A stretch of 64,000 bases of DNA from Aquabacterium sp. J223 (GCF_024666615.1 NZ_CP088297.1:3038001-3102000), one strand, 5' to 3'. Counted from the stretch's first letter, positions 18,830 through 27,454 are shown. The notes: generated by a model not told the origin, from the sequence alone. A program made the numbers and translations.

Positions 18830-20035
18830 CTACTTGGCGCCGGGCTTGGTCTCCGGGTTCCACTCCTTCCACGGGTCCTTGACCATCGGGATGGTGGCGA
18901 TGTTCACGTTGACCAGCCGGCCGCCCTGCTGCTGCACGCGCCGCACGTAGATGTTCTGCACGATGTCGCGGGTGTCGGGGTCGATCATCACCGGGCCGCG
19001 CGGGCTGTCGAACTTCATGCCCTTCCACAGGCCGACCGCCTGGTCGCCGGTGAACTTCGGGCCGAACTTCTGCACGGCGGCGTAGACCAGCCGCATGCCG
19101 TCGTAGGCCGACACCAGCTCGGTGTCCGGTGTGGTGTCGCGGCCGTACTTCTCCACCAGCGTCTTGCGCAGCTGCTGGTTCAGCGGGTTGTCGATGGTCT
19201 CGGTGTAGTGCGAGGCGGAGATCACGTCCAGCGCGCCGGGGCCGATCTTCGGCAGGTCGATCTCCTGCGTCTCGTTGGTGGCCAGCAGCCGGATGCCGGC
19301 CGGCTTCAGCCGCGAGGTCCAGGTGTTCATCATGCCGATGGCCGGCGGGCCGCCCGGGCTGAACATGAACAGCGCCTCGGGCTTGCGGGCCAGCACCCGC
19401 TCGAAGTAGGGCGAGAAGTCGGTGGTGGCGATCGGCACCCGGATCGACTCCATGATCTCGCCGCCCTCGGCCTTGAAGGTGCGCACGAAGGCCTCCTCGC
19501 CGTCGTAGCCCGGGCCGTAGTCGAAGACCATGGTCATGGCGCGCTTGACGCCGTTCTTGGCCGCCCACTGCGCCAGCGGCACGGTGTTCTGCGCCAGCGT
19601 GAAGCTGGTGCGCACGAAGTACGGCGAGCGCCGCGGGATGACCGAGGTGGCGGCGTTGAAGACGATGGCCGGCACCTTGGCCTCGTTGAGCACCTCGGCC
19701 GCCGCCAGCGCGTTGGGCGTGAGCACGAAGCCGCCGATGACCTGCACCTTCTCGCGCAGGATAAGCTCCTCCACCAGCTGCCGCGCCCGCGCCGGGTCGA
19801 CGCCACCGACGTCGCGGTAGACGACCTCGATCTTGTGGCCGGCCACGGTGGCGCCGTTGTGCGCCTGGAAGGCCTCGATGCCGAACTTCATCTGCTCGCC
19901 GAAGCGGGCGAAGGCACCGGAGAAGGTGCCGACGATGCCGACCTTGACGGTGTCGGCGGCGGCCGCGGTGGACAGGGTGGCGGCGGCCGCGGCGGCGCAG
20001 GCGGCCAGGACGGCGCGTCGGGTGATGCTCTTCAT
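18830..20035 (-). CDS. Liv-type ABC transporter substrate-binding protein
   Basis: A 401-residue periplasmic binding protein with a twin-Arg-containing leader (MKSITRRAVLAACAAAAAATLSTAAAA), then DTVKVGIVGTFSGAFARFGEQ. YFVRTSFTLAQNTVPLAQWA, FDYGPGYDGEEAFVRTF and SPRGPVMIDPDTRDIVQNIYVRRVQ correspond segment by segment with the paralogue at 12.5-13.7 kb. It lies directly upstream of livH and downstream of a LysR gene on the same strand. It probably delivers the LysR-controlled substrate to the permease. Having two binding proteins around one permease set suggests two ligands. Confidence 0.88.
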   Translation of the reverse strand: MKSITRRAVLAACAAAAAATLSTAAAADTVKVGIVGTFSGAFARFGEQMKFGIEAFQAHNGATVAGHKIEVVYRDVGGVDPARARQLVEELILREKVQVIGGFVLTPNALAAAEVLNEAKVPAIVFNAATSVIPRRSPYFVRTSFTLAQNTVPLAQWAAKNGVKRAMTMVFDYGPGYDGEEAFVRTFKAEGGEIMESIRVPIATTDFSPYFERVLARKPEALFMFSPGGPPAIGMMNTWTSRLKPAGIRLLATNETQEIDLPKIGPGALDVISASHYTETIDNPLNQQLRKTLVEKYGRDTTPDTELVSAYDGMRLVYAAVQKFGPKFTGDQAVGLWKGMKFDSPRGPVMIDPDTRDIVQNIYVRRVQQQGGRLVNVNIATIPMVKDPWKEWNPETKPGAK

Positions 20036-20102
20036 GTCGGTCTCCTGGGGTCGGGGTGCCGCGGCTTCATGGCGGCCGCGGTCGGGGGAAGAAGGGCTCG
20101 GC

Positions 20103-21476
20103 TCAGCCGCTGCCCGGCGGTCGCGGCCGTGGCGCCGCGTGCTCGCCGCACAACGAGCGCAGCGCCTGCAGCAGCGCCTTCAGGCCTTCGGTCTGCATGG
20201 CGTCGGCGCGGGTCATCAGGCCGATTGGCAGGCGGGCCGCGGGCAGCGCCACCGGCAGCACCTGCAGCAGGCCCTGGCGCCGCTCGTGCTCGATCTGGAA
20301 GTGCGACAGCACCGACAGGCAGTCGCTTTCCAGCAGCAGCGAACGCACCAGCGCCACGCTGCTGGCCTCCAGCGCCCCTTCGGGCACCGCCAGGCCGGCG
20401 GCCAGCATCGCGCCCTCGACCATGTTGCGGGCACGGGCGCGTCGGAACGGCAGCACCCATTCGCAGGCCTGCAGTTCGTCGAGGGCGACGGTGCGCCGCG
20501 CCGCCAGCGGGTGGCCGGCGCGGGCGACCACGGACAGCTGGTCGTCGAACAGGTGCTCCTGTTCGACGTCGGACGGCATGCGCGGGTGCAGCGCGCCGAC
20601 CAGCACGTCGATGTCGCCGCAGCGCAGGCCCTTGAGCAGCACGTCGTACGGCGCCTCCAGCACGGTCAACCGCAGGTCGGGGTGCTGGCGGGCCAGCCGC
20701 ATCACCGCGCGCGGCGCGATGTGGGCGCCGGTCAGCGGCAGCGCACCCACCGTCAAGCGGCCGCGCACCTGGCCGAGCTGGGCCGCCAGGTCGGCGACGC
20801 CGGCGGCCATCTCGCTCAGCACCAGCTTGGCGCCGCGGATGATGACCTCGCCTTCCAGCGTTGGCACCATGCCCTTCGGGTTGCGCACGAAGAGCTGGAC
20901 GCCGAGCAGCGCCTCCAGGTCGCGCAGCGCCAGGTTGACCGCCGGCTGCGAGATGCCGAGCTGGCGGGCCGCGGCGGTCTCGGTCTGGAAGTCGGCGATG
21001 GTGCTCACCGCCTGCAGGTGGCGCTGCGACACCTTGCCGACCAGGCCCTTGCTGCCGTCGGAGCCCAGGCGCCGCTCGGCGGCTTCCAGGTAACCCAGCG
21101 AGCGGCTGGCGCGTTCGACCAGGCGCTCGCCGAAGGCGGTGGGCACCATGGCCTTGGGCGTGCGCTCGAACAGCGTCACGCCCCATTCGGCCTCCAGCGC
21201 GCGCACCGCGCGGGTGACGGCCGATTGCGTCAGGTGCAGCCGGTCGGCGGCGCGGTTGACGCTGCGGCACTGCGCCACCGCCACCAGCGCCCGCAGGCGG
21301 CGCATGTTGAGTTCCGGCCCCTGCGGCGACAGCGCGGGGCTGTCGGGTGCGGCGGCGCTGCGCGGCCGCGGCCGGCTGGCCGGTGCCGGCGTCGGCGTCC
21401 CGGCATCGACCAGCGCCTGCAGCCCCGGGAAGCGGCAGGCGGCCGCGTCGAGGTCGGTGACGACATCGTCCAGCAT
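20103..21476 (-). CDS. LysR-type regulator with two tandem DNA-binding domains
   Basis: A 457-residue protein, about 150 longer than ordinary LysR regulators. Residues ~58-117 form one LysR winged helix-turn-helix (NRAADRLHLTQSAVTRAVRALE, then LFERT..AMVPTAFGE). Residues ~152-211 form a second complete one (TAAARQLGISQPAVNLALRDLE, then LFVRNPKGMVPTLEGE). The effector-binding domain follows from ~239 (GRLTVGALPLTGAHIAPRAV). A Pro/Ala-rich tail precedes the first domain. The ATG at 21476 has a strong GAGGAG Shine-Dalgarno. It lies 16 bases downstream of ligA and upstream of the Liv transporter genes, all on one strand, so it is probably co-transcribed with its targets. A homologue with the same tandem layout is at 24.0-25.3 kb. 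Confidence 0.88.
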   Translation of the reverse strand: MLDDVVTDLDAAACRFPGLQALVDAGTPTPAPASRPRPRSAAAPDSPALSPQGPELNMRRLRALVAVAQCRSVNRAADRLHLTQSAVTRAVRALEAEWGVTLFERTPKAMVPTAFGERLVERASRSLGYLEAAERRLGSDGSKGLVGKVSQRHLQAVSTIADFQTETAAARQLGISQPAVNLALRDLEALLGVQLFVRNPKGMVPTLEGEVIIRGAKLVLSEMAAGVADLAAQLGQVRGRLTVGALPLTGAHIAPRAVMRLARQHPDLRLTVLEAPYDVLLKGLRCGDIDVLVGALHPRMPSDVEQEHLFDDQLSVVARAGHPLAARRTVALDELQACEWVLPFRRARARNMVEGAMLAAGLAVPEGALEASSVALVRSLLLESDCLSVLSHFQIEHERRQGLLQVLPVALPAARLPIGLMTRADAMQTEGLKALLQALRSLCGEHAAPRPRPPGSG

Positions 21477-21492
21477 CGCTCGCTCCTCGTCG

Positions 21493-21852
21493 TCAGCGCG
21501 CCTCGGGCACGCGACGGGTCTTCATGAAGTCCTCGAAGCTCTCGCCGCGCATCAGCGCGTAGACCTCGAGGTTCGACTTGCGCACCACGCGGGCGTACTT
21601 CTCCAGGACGAAGAAGTTGACGCCGTAGCGCACCAGGCCCAGCCAGTCCTGCGCGGTGACCAGCGCCCGCTCCTCCTCGGTGAGGCCGGCGGCGTCGAAG
21701 GCGGCCTGCGGGTCGCCGAGCAGCTGCTGGCGGGCCTCGGGCAGCGCCAGCCGCCAGAAGAAGCGGTTGAGGCGCAGCGCGCGGACGCTGGTGCGCAGGT
21801 CGAAGGGGTAGGTGCCCTCGACCTGCTCGATGCCGGCCAGCTGCGGGTTCAT
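21493..21852 (-). CDS. ligA: protocatechuate 4,5-dioxygenase-type alpha (small) subunit, LigA-like
   Basis: A 119-residue all-helical protein matching the LigA subunit of class III extradiol dioxygenases: GTYPFDLRTSVRALRLNRFFWRL, then LTEEERALVTAQDWLGLVRYGVNFFVLEKYARV. LigA forms a lid over the LigB active site and does not bind iron. Its ATG overlaps the ligB stop (ATGA). The order beta then alpha is the reverse of the usual ligAB/pmdAB arrangement. Gallate dioxygenases fuse the two domains, so this separate pair points to protocatechuate or a related catechol acid, but specificity is not decided by sequence. Confidence 0.86.
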   Translation of the reverse strand: MNPQLAGIEQVEGTYPFDLRTSVRALRLNRFFWRLALPEARQQLLGDPQAAFDAAGLTEEERALVTAQDWLGLVRYGVNFFVLEKYARVVRKSNLEVYALMRGESFEDFMKTRRVPEAR

Positions 21853-22725
21853 TGCGGCGGCTCCAACGGCTCGCCCGCGCCGGCCGGGTCCGCCTCCTCG
21901 TACAGCACCACCGTCATCGCGGTGGTGGTGGCCAGGTAGTAGTTGCGGTGCAGCTCGCGCAGGCGGTCGGGCAGCGCGCCGCGCATCGCCAGCCACATGA
22001 TCACCTCCGCGCCTTCCGCACCACCGAGCCGAACGAAGTCGGCATGGCGCAGCGCGGTCAGCTGCTGCGGGTCGTCGCGCAGCAGCCGCAGGAACTCCAT
22101 GTCCCACTCGGTGTTGTTGAAGCCGGTGCGCTCGCCGTGGATCTGGTGCGACAGGCCGCCGGTGCCCACCACCACCACCTTCAGATCCTCCGGGAAGGAC
22201 TGCACCGCCCGGCGCACCGCCTGGCCCAGCTTCCAGCAGCGCAGGGCGGTGGGCATGGGGTACTGCAGCACGTTGACCTCGATCGGCAGCACCGCGCCCG
22301 GCCAGTCCGGCGCATGCGGCCACAGCAGCGGCAGCGGCGAATGGCAGCCATGGTCCAGCGGCCGGTCCTGGAACACCGCCATGTCGAACTCGTCGTTGAC
22401 CAGCGACTCGGCGACGTGGATGGCCAGTTCCGGGTGGCCCTTGATGTCGGGCAGCGGGCGCAGGCCGGCGCCTTCGTCGGCCAGCTTGAACTCGGGGCTG
22501 ACGCCGATGGCGAAGGTGGGGTAGAGGTCGAAGAAGAAGCTGTTGGCGTGGTCGTTGTAGAAGAACAGCAGCACGTCCGGCTTCGTGCGCGCCAGCCAGT
22601 CGGCCACCGGCCGGTAACCCTCGAACAGCGGCGCCCAGGCGGGCTCCGCGGTGCGGCCCTTTGTCGTAGGTGACGCCGATGGTGGGCACGTGCGAGGTGC
22701 CGATGCCGCCGATGATGCGGGCCAC
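21849..22725 (-). CDS. ligB: protocatechuate 4,5-dioxygenase-type beta (catalytic) subunit, LigB-like, frameshifted in the sequence
   Basis: Starting from a GTG at 22725, ARIIGGIGTSHVPTIGVTYDKG carries the first iron ligand, His12. The frame then breaks at the T3 run 22660-22662. Removing one base continues RTAEPAWAPLFEGYRPVADWL, then the second ligand in FFYNDHANSFFFD, the catalytic His in GTGGLSHQIHG and the Glu ligand in AEVIMWLAMRGAL. That gives 291 residues ending EPLEPPQ. The enzyme would cleave the ring of protocatechuate, gallate or a relative between C4 and C5 using Fe(II) and O2. All three ligands are intact, so a one-base insertion artefact is likelier than a dead gene. Confidence 0.84.
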
Positions 22726-22729
22726 GGTG

Positions 22730-23191
22730 TCAGCCTCCTGCGGCGGCGGTGGGGGCGTACAGCACGAAGCGCGCGCTGCGGTGCGCGAAGCGCCAGCCCT
22801 CGGCGGTCAGGCGCAGGCGGTCGTCGAACTCGCCCAGCACCTGGGCCGTCGCCGGTCGACCCTGCGCGCCTTCGGCATCCGCCCGGCTGCCGGTCCACAG
22901 CAGCACCGAGCTGGCGACACGGGCCTCGCCGTCGCCCAGCAGCTCGACGCGGCTGTTGGTCACGATGTGGCAGGTCATGCGGTCGGGGGCGCGGCTGGCG
23001 TACGCGGCGGCGATGGCGGCCCGTCCCACCAGCGGCTGGCCGCCGGGACGCTGCAGCACGCCGTCCTCGCAGAAGAGCGCGGCGAAGGCCTCGGGCCGGC
23101 CACCGTCCACCGCGGCGGCGGCGTCGAGCACCAGGCGGCGGCAGGCGTCCTCGGCCAGCAGGCGCTGCAGGGGGTCGAGGTGGCCGTTCAC
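22730..23191 (-). CDS. SnoaL-like / nuclear transport factor 2-family protein
   Basis: A 153-residue protein of the NTF2-like cone fold: LLAEDACRRLVLDAAAAVDGGRPEAFAALFCEDGVL, then GRAAIAAAYASR and a C-terminal VLGEFDDRLRLTAEGWRFAHRSARFVLY. These folds serve as small isomerases, hydratases or ring-hydroxylating-oxygenase beta subunits; no catalytic residue can be named from sequence. The GTG start at 23191 overlaps the stop of the upstream alpha/beta hydrolase, and ligB begins five bases after its own stop. It is thus tightly embedded in the ring-cleavage operon and may process the substrate or product. Confidence 0.75.
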   Translation of the reverse strand: MNGHLDPLQRLLAEDACRRLVLDAAAAVDGGRPEAFAALFCEDGVLQRPGGQPLVGRAAIAAAYASRAPDRMTCHIVTNSRVELLGDGEARVASSVLLWTGSRADAEGAQGRPATAQVLGEFDDRLRLTAEGWRFAHRSARFVLYAPTAAAGG

Positions 23192-23991
23192 GTCGCCGTC
23201 TCCATCCAGGCGCGCAGCGCCTGCGTCACCGCCGCCGGCTGCTCCATCGTGCTCATGTGGCCGCTGTCCTCGATGACGGCCAGCCGCGACGCCGGCAGCA
23301 GGCGCTGCATCTCCTCGTGGCGGGCCAGCGGGCTCCAGGCGTCCTGACGCCCGCACAGCAGCACGGTCGGGCAGCGCACGCCGGCCAGCACGCCGCGGGC
23401 GTCGGGACGCGCCAGCAGGGCGTTGATCTGCGCCTCGAACTGCGGGGGGCTGCGACGCTCGATCATGGCCAGGATCTCGGCAAACAGCGGACCGTCGAGC
23501 CGCGACGGGTGCACCATGCCGCGCGCCCATTCGGCGCCCATGGCACGCATGCCGTGCTCGCGGGCGATGGCCAGCAGCGCCAGGCGCTTGTCGCGCTCCT
23601 GCACGCCGGCCTCGCCCTCGGGCAGCGGGTCGACGCCGGTGTCCATCAGCATCAGGCGCTGCACGCGCTGCGGCGCCAGGCGCACCACCTCCAGCGCCAC
23701 CCGGCCGCCCATCGAATGGCCGGCCAGCGAGAAGCCGCCGGCGGGTGCCATCGACAGCACCTGCTCGGCCATGTCGGTCAGGCTGGCGCGCAGGCCCCAG
23801 TCGGGCACCCGGCAGTCCACCGCGGCGCCCAGCGCCTCGCGCTGCTGGGCCCAGACCTGCTCGTCGCAGAGCAGTCCGGGCAGCAGCAGCAGGACCGGTC
23901 GCTCGGCGCGGGTGGGGGGTGGCGGTGTCGGCGGGATGGGGCATGGCGGCGTTCCGAGGGCCGCAGGATGGCACCCGCCACCGCGGTCCAC
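23188..23991 (-). CDS. alpha/beta hydrolase
   Basis: A hydrolase of about 250-267 residues. The oxyanion-hole strand is VLLLLPGLLCDEQVW, the nucleophile elbow is FSLAGHSMGGRVAL, the acid lies in VLLCGRQDAWSP and the catalytic His in VIEDSGHMSTMEQP. The start is uncertain. In the present sequence the frame can open at GTG 23991. The more natural ATG at 23944 (MPHPADTATPHP...) is one base out of frame across a G6 run at 23914-23919, so another homopolymer indel is possible. Downstream, its stop overlaps the SnoaL-like gene. In a dioxygenase operon it could cleave an ester before ring fission or a ring-fission product; neither is shown. Confidence 0.75.
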   Translation of the reverse strand: MDRGGGCHPAALGTPPCPIPPTPPPPTRAERPVLLLLPGLLCDEQVWAQQREALGAAVDCRVPDWGLRASLTDMAEQVLSMAPAGGFSLAGHSMGGRVALEVVRLAPQRVQRLMLMDTGVDPLPEGEAGVQERDKRLALLAIAREHGMRAMGAEWARGMVHPSRLDGPLFAEILAMIERRSPPQFEAQINALLARPDARGVLAGVRCPTVLLCGRQDAWSPLARHEEMQRLLPASRLAVIEDSGHMSTMEQPAAVTQALRAWMETAT

Positions 23992-24025
23992 CAATGCCGT
24001 GACCGCGCTGCGGTATCCGATCTGG

Positions 24026-25297
24026 TTATGACCCGGCGGCCGGCACGGACTCGCGCAGCGCCTGCAGCAGCAGCTGCAGGTCGGCCGAAGGACGGCCGTT
24101 GGCGCGCCACACCAGGCCGATGCGCCGGGCGGTGCCGGGCAGGGCCAGCGGCAGCGGCGCCAGCGGCGCGGCGTCGGGCTGCAGGGCCTCGCCGCGCGAG
24201 GCCAGCGCGAGTCGGCCGGTCTGCAGCACCAGCGAGCGGACCATGACCGGGCTGCCGGCGTGGATGGCGTTCGCCGGGTCCGGCAGGCCGGCGGCCTGCA
24301 GCACCCGCTGCAGCGCCGCGCTGGCCGGCGAGCCTGGCAGCGGCAGCACCCAGGCCTGGCCCGGCAGGTCGCGCAGGCGCAGCCGTGCGCGCGCCAGCAG
24401 CGGGTGGCCGGGCGGCGCCACCACGGCCAGCTCGTCCTCGAACAGCACCTCCTGCAGCACCTCGTCGGCGCCGGCGGCCGGCCGCAGCGCACCGACCAGC
24501 AGGTCGATGTCGGCGCGCCGCAGCTGGGCCATCAGGCTTTCGTAGGTGCCGTCGACGAGGCGCACGGTCAGCCCGGGATGGCGCCGGACCACCGCCTCCA
24601 CCGCCTTCGGCAGCAGCAGCGACACCGACAGCGGCAGCATGCCGACCACCACCTCGCCGCGGATGGCGCCGCGCCAGGCGGCGAGGTCGGTCTCCAGCGC
24701 CCGTGCCTCGGCCAGCGCCAGCTGCACCCGGCGCAGCAGCGCCTCGCCGGCGTGGGTGGGCCGGCTGCCGCGGGTGGACTTCTGAAACAGCGGCACGCCC
24801 ACCAGGCGCTCCAGCTCGGCCAGGGCGCGGTGCACCGCGGGCTGGCTCAGGCGCAGCGACTGCGCGGCCCGCGTCTCGCTGCCGCCCGCGGCCACCGCGA
24901 CGAAGGCGCGCAGCCCGGCCGGCGCCACGCCGGCGGCAAAGCGCTCGGGCAGCGGCAGCCGCGCGGCCTTCAGCGCCGCCAGCCGCTGCGCCTCTTCCGC
25001 CCCGCGGCGCAGCTGCGCCAGCAACGCCTCGGCGCGCTCGCCCAGCTGGCGGCCGGCTTCGGTGGGCGCCATGCCGCGGGCGCCGCGGTCGAACAGCCGC
25101 AGCTGGCAGGCCGCCTCCAGTTCGAGGATGGCGCGCGTGACCGCGGGCTGCGACAGGTGCACCGCCTCGGCCGCCCGCAGCGCGCTGCCCAGCCGCACGA
25201 TGGCCACCAGGCAGCGCAGGGCGCGCAGCCGGTCGAGCACCGCCGGCACCTCCCGCCAGACGGGGGTCGAGTGGGGCAACAAAGTCGTGTCAATCAT
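24026..25297 (-). CDS. LysR-type regulator with two tandem DNA-binding domains
   Basis: A 423-residue LysR relative with two winged helix-turn-helix units. One is at ~22-81 (RAAEAVHLSQPAVTRAILELE, LFDRGARGMAPTEAG), the other at ~127-186 (TRAAQSLRLSQPAVHRALAELE, LFQKSTRGSRPTHAG). The effector domain begins ~205 with GEVVVGMLPLSVSLLLPKAV. The tandem layout and the shared ADIDLLVGAL segment make it a paralogue of the regulator at 20.1-21.5 kb. I prefer the ATG at 25297 to the in-frame one at 25339, because the latter lies inside the T-N11-A dyad that looks like the LysR binding site. It diverges from a hydroxyacid dehydrogenase gene and precedes the ring-cleavage genes. Confidence 0.87.
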   Translation of the reverse strand: MIDTTLLPHSTPVWREVPAVLDRLRALRCLVAIVRLGSALRAAEAVHLSQPAVTRAILELEAACQLRLFDRGARGMAPTEAGRQLGERAEALLAQLRRGAEEAQRLAALKAARLPLPERFAAGVAPAGLRAFVAVAAGGSETRAAQSLRLSQPAVHRALAELERLVGVPLFQKSTRGSRPTHAGEALLRRVQLALAEARALETDLAAWRGAIRGEVVVGMLPLSVSLLLPKAVEAVVRRHPGLTVRLVDGTYESLMAQLRRADIDLLVGALRPAAGADEVLQEVLFEDELAVVAPPGHPLLARARLRLRDLPGQAWVLPLPGSPASAALQRVLQAAGLPDPANAIHAGSPVMVRSLVLQTGRLALASRGEALQPDAAPLAPLPLALPGTARRIGLVWRANGRPSADLQLLLQALRESVPAAGS

Positions 25298-25321
25298 CGT
25301 GAACCCGAGGGTCTGCCGAAT

Positions 25322-25342
25322 GCTATAGCCGGCGCGCATAGC
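25322..25342. promoter_or_regulatory. LysR-box dyad (T-N11-A) in a divergent promoter
   Basis: GCTAT and ATAGC are separated by exactly 11 bases, giving the T-N11-A core within an interrupted dyad that defines LysR-type binding sites. It lies between the tandem-domain LysR gene (start 25297) and the divergent dehydrogenase gene (start 25398), where autoregulation and activation would be expected. Confidence 0.6.
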
Positions 25343-25397
25343 TTAAGGGCCATTGATCAGAGCTTCGGCCGGCGGCTTGCCTCAACATCCAACCTCG

Positions 25398-26459
25398 ATG
25401 AACCCTGCCCACTTCGACGTCGCGGTCTGCGACTGCTTCCCCCACCTCGCGCCCGTGTTCGACCGGCTGAGCGATCGCCTGCGCGCCGACGGCCGCAGCT
25501 TCCGGCGCTTCGCGTCGCACCAGGCGCTGCTGGCCGACCCCGCCGCGCTCGCCGGCCCCCGCGTCATCGCGGGCTTCGGCGGCATGCGGGTCGACGCCGG
25601 CGTGCTGGCGCAGGCGCCGCAGCTGGCCGGCATCGTGTCGGTGGTCTCGGGCACCGAGGGCCTGGACGTCGCGGCCGCCACCGCCGCCGGGGTGCTGATC
25701 GCCCATGCGCCCACCGAGGAGAACGTGCGCGGCATCGCCGAATCGGCGCTGCTGCTGATGCTGCACCTGATGTACGACCTGGACAGCACCCGCGACAACC
25801 TGCGCCTGCAGCGGCCGCGGCCGAACCCGGTGCGCGCGCGCCTGCTCAAGGGCAAGACCATCGGCCTGGTCGGCTGGGGCCGCATCGCGCAGGTGGCGGC
25901 CGAACTGCTGGCGCCCTGGCAGGCCCGGGTGCAGGTGCACAGCCGCCGCGACGGCGACATCGGCCTGCCGCCCGGCGTGCAGCGCGCCGCCAGCCTGGAC
26001 GCGCTGATGGCCGAGGCCGACATCGTCTGCGTGCTGGCCGGTGCCCAGGCCGGCAGCGGGCCGCTGATCGACGCCCGGCGGCTGGCGCTGATGAAGCGCG
26101 ACGCCTACTTCATCAACCTGTCGCGCGGCGTCAACGTCGACGAGGCGGCGCTGGCCGAGGTGCTGCGCCGGCGGGCCATCGCCGGCGCGGCACTGGACGT
26201 GTTCGCCGTCGAGCCGCTGCCGGCGGACTCGCCGCTGCGCGCGCTCGACAATGTCATCCTCACGCCGCACCACGTCGGCCACACCCGCGAGGGCGACGAT
26301 TCGCTGGAGCTGGCGCTGCAGGACAACGTGATCGCACTGCTGCGCGGCGAGCCGCCGCGCTTCCTGCGCAACCCCGAGGCGCTGCCCGCCTGGCGCGACC
26401 GCCTGGCGGCCCGACGCCTTTCCCTCCATCCCCCTCACCACCCGAGAACAAGACCATGA
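25398..26459 (+). CDS. D-isomer-specific 2-hydroxyacid dehydrogenase
   Basis: A 353-residue NAD-dependent dehydrogenase. The nucleotide-binding motif is GKTIGLVGWGRIAQVAAELL. AYFINLSRGVNVDEAAL is the signature carrying the substrate-binding Arg region, and LTPHHVGHTREG holds the catalytic His. The N-terminal catalytic-domain segment VVSGTEGLDVAAATAAGV is also typical. It reduces a 2-keto acid or oxidises a D-2-hydroxyacid. The start at MNPAHFDV is chosen over an upstream in-frame codon nearer the LysR dyad. Its stop overlaps the start of a Bug gene (ATGA), so a keto or hydroxy acid ligand for that Bug protein is plausible. The divergent tandem-domain LysR gene is the likely regulator. Confidence 0.86.
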   Translation: MNPAHFDVAVCDCFPHLAPVFDRLSDRLRADGRSFRRFASHQALLADPAALAGPRVIAGFGGMRVDAGVLAQAPQLAGIVSVVSGTEGLDVAAATAAGVLIAHAPTEENVRGIAESALLLMLHLMYDLDSTRDNLRLQRPRPNPVRARLLKGKTIGLVGWGRIAQVAAELLAPWQARVQVHSRRDGDIGLPPGVQRAASLDALMAEADIVCVLAGAQAGSGPLIDARRLALMKRDAYFINLSRGVNVDEAALAEVLRRRAIAGAALDVFAVEPLPADSPLRALDNVILTPHHVGHTREGDDSLELALQDNVIALLRGEPPRFLRNPEALPAWRDRLAARRLSLHPPHHPRTRP

Positions 26460-27454
26460 CCGGAGACCGCTTCCGTCCCCTGCCCCGTCGACGCCTGCTG
26501 GCCGCCGCCGCCTCGCCGCTGGCCGCCCTGCTGCCGTCGACCGCGTCGGCCCAGGGCTTCCCGTCCAAGCCGGTGCGCATCGTCGTCAACAACGCCACCG
26601 GCGGCGCCACCGACCTGCTGGCCCGCGCCATCAGCCAGCCGGTGCAGGAAGGCCTGGGCCAGAGCGTGGTGGTCGACAACCGCGGCGGCGCGGGCGGGCT
26701 GCTGGGCGGCGAGGTGGTGGCCACCTCGGCCCCCGACGGCCACACCATGCTGCTGACCGCGGGCAGCATGGTGGCCATCGGCCCGCACCTGTACAAGAAG
26801 ATGCCGTTCGACCCGGTCAAGGACCTGGTGCCGGTGGCGCCGCTGGGCCGGGCCACGCTGTTCCTGCTGGTGCGCCCGGCCGTGCCGGCGAACAACGTGC
26901 AGGAGTTCATCCGCCACCTCAAGGCCAACCCCGGCAAGCTGAGCTACGGCTCGGCCGGCAACGGCAGCTCGCTGCACCTGGCCGGCGAGATGTTCAAGAG
27001 CCAGGCCGGCGTCTTCGCGGTGCACGTGCCGTACCGCGGCGCCGGGCCCGCCATCCAGGACCTGCTGGCCGGCCAGATCGACTTCATCTTCGATTCGGGC
27101 ACCGGCCTGGAGCAGGTGCGCGCCGGCAAGCTCAAGCTGCTGGCGGTGGCCAACCTGCAGCGCTCGTCGCAGTTCCCCGACGTGCCGACGCTGAACGAAT
27201 CGGGCCTCAAGGGCTTCGACGCCGGCAGCACCTACGGCCTGTTCGCGCCGGCCGGCACGCCGGCCGACGCGGTGCAGCGGGTCAACCGCGAGGTGGTGCG
27301 CGCGCTCGGGATGAAGAACGTGCGCGACCGCATCCAGTCGATGGGCGCCGAGCCCACGCCCGGCACGCCGGCCGACCTGGCGCGCATCACCGCCGACGAC
27401 AGCCGCCGCTTCGGCGCCATCGTCCGCGAACGCAAGATCGCGCTCGACTCCTGA
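26456..27454 (+). CDS. Bug-family (TctC-like) periplasmic solute-binding protein
   Basis: A 332-residue binding protein. An Arg-rich leader (RRRLLAAAASPLAALLPSTASAQG) precedes FPSKPVRIVVNNATGGATDLLARA, followed by MPFDPVKDLVPVAPLG, LSYGSAGNGSSLHLAGEMF and VPYRGAGPAIQDLLAGQIDF. The start ATG overlaps the stop of the 2-hydroxyacid dehydrogenase gene, so both are translated from one message. It is the only Bug gene here coupled to a dehydrogenase of this type. The ligand could be the hydroxyacid used by that enzyme; this is inferred. Confidence 0.9.
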   Translation: MTGDRFRPLPRRRLLAAAASPLAALLPSTASAQGFPSKPVRIVVNNATGGATDLLARAISQPVQEGLGQSVVVDNRGGAGGLLGGEVVATSAPDGHTMLLTAGSMVAIGPHLYKKMPFDPVKDLVPVAPLGRATLFLLVRPAVPANNVQEFIRHLKANPGKLSYGSAGNGSSLHLAGEMFKSQAGVFAVHVPYRGAGPAIQDLLAGQIDFIFDSGTGLEQVRAGKLKLLAVANLQRSSQFPDVPTLNESGLKGFDAGSTYGLFAPAGTPADAVQRVNREVVRALGMKNVRDRIQSMGAEPTPGTPADLARITADDSRRFGAIVRERKIALDS

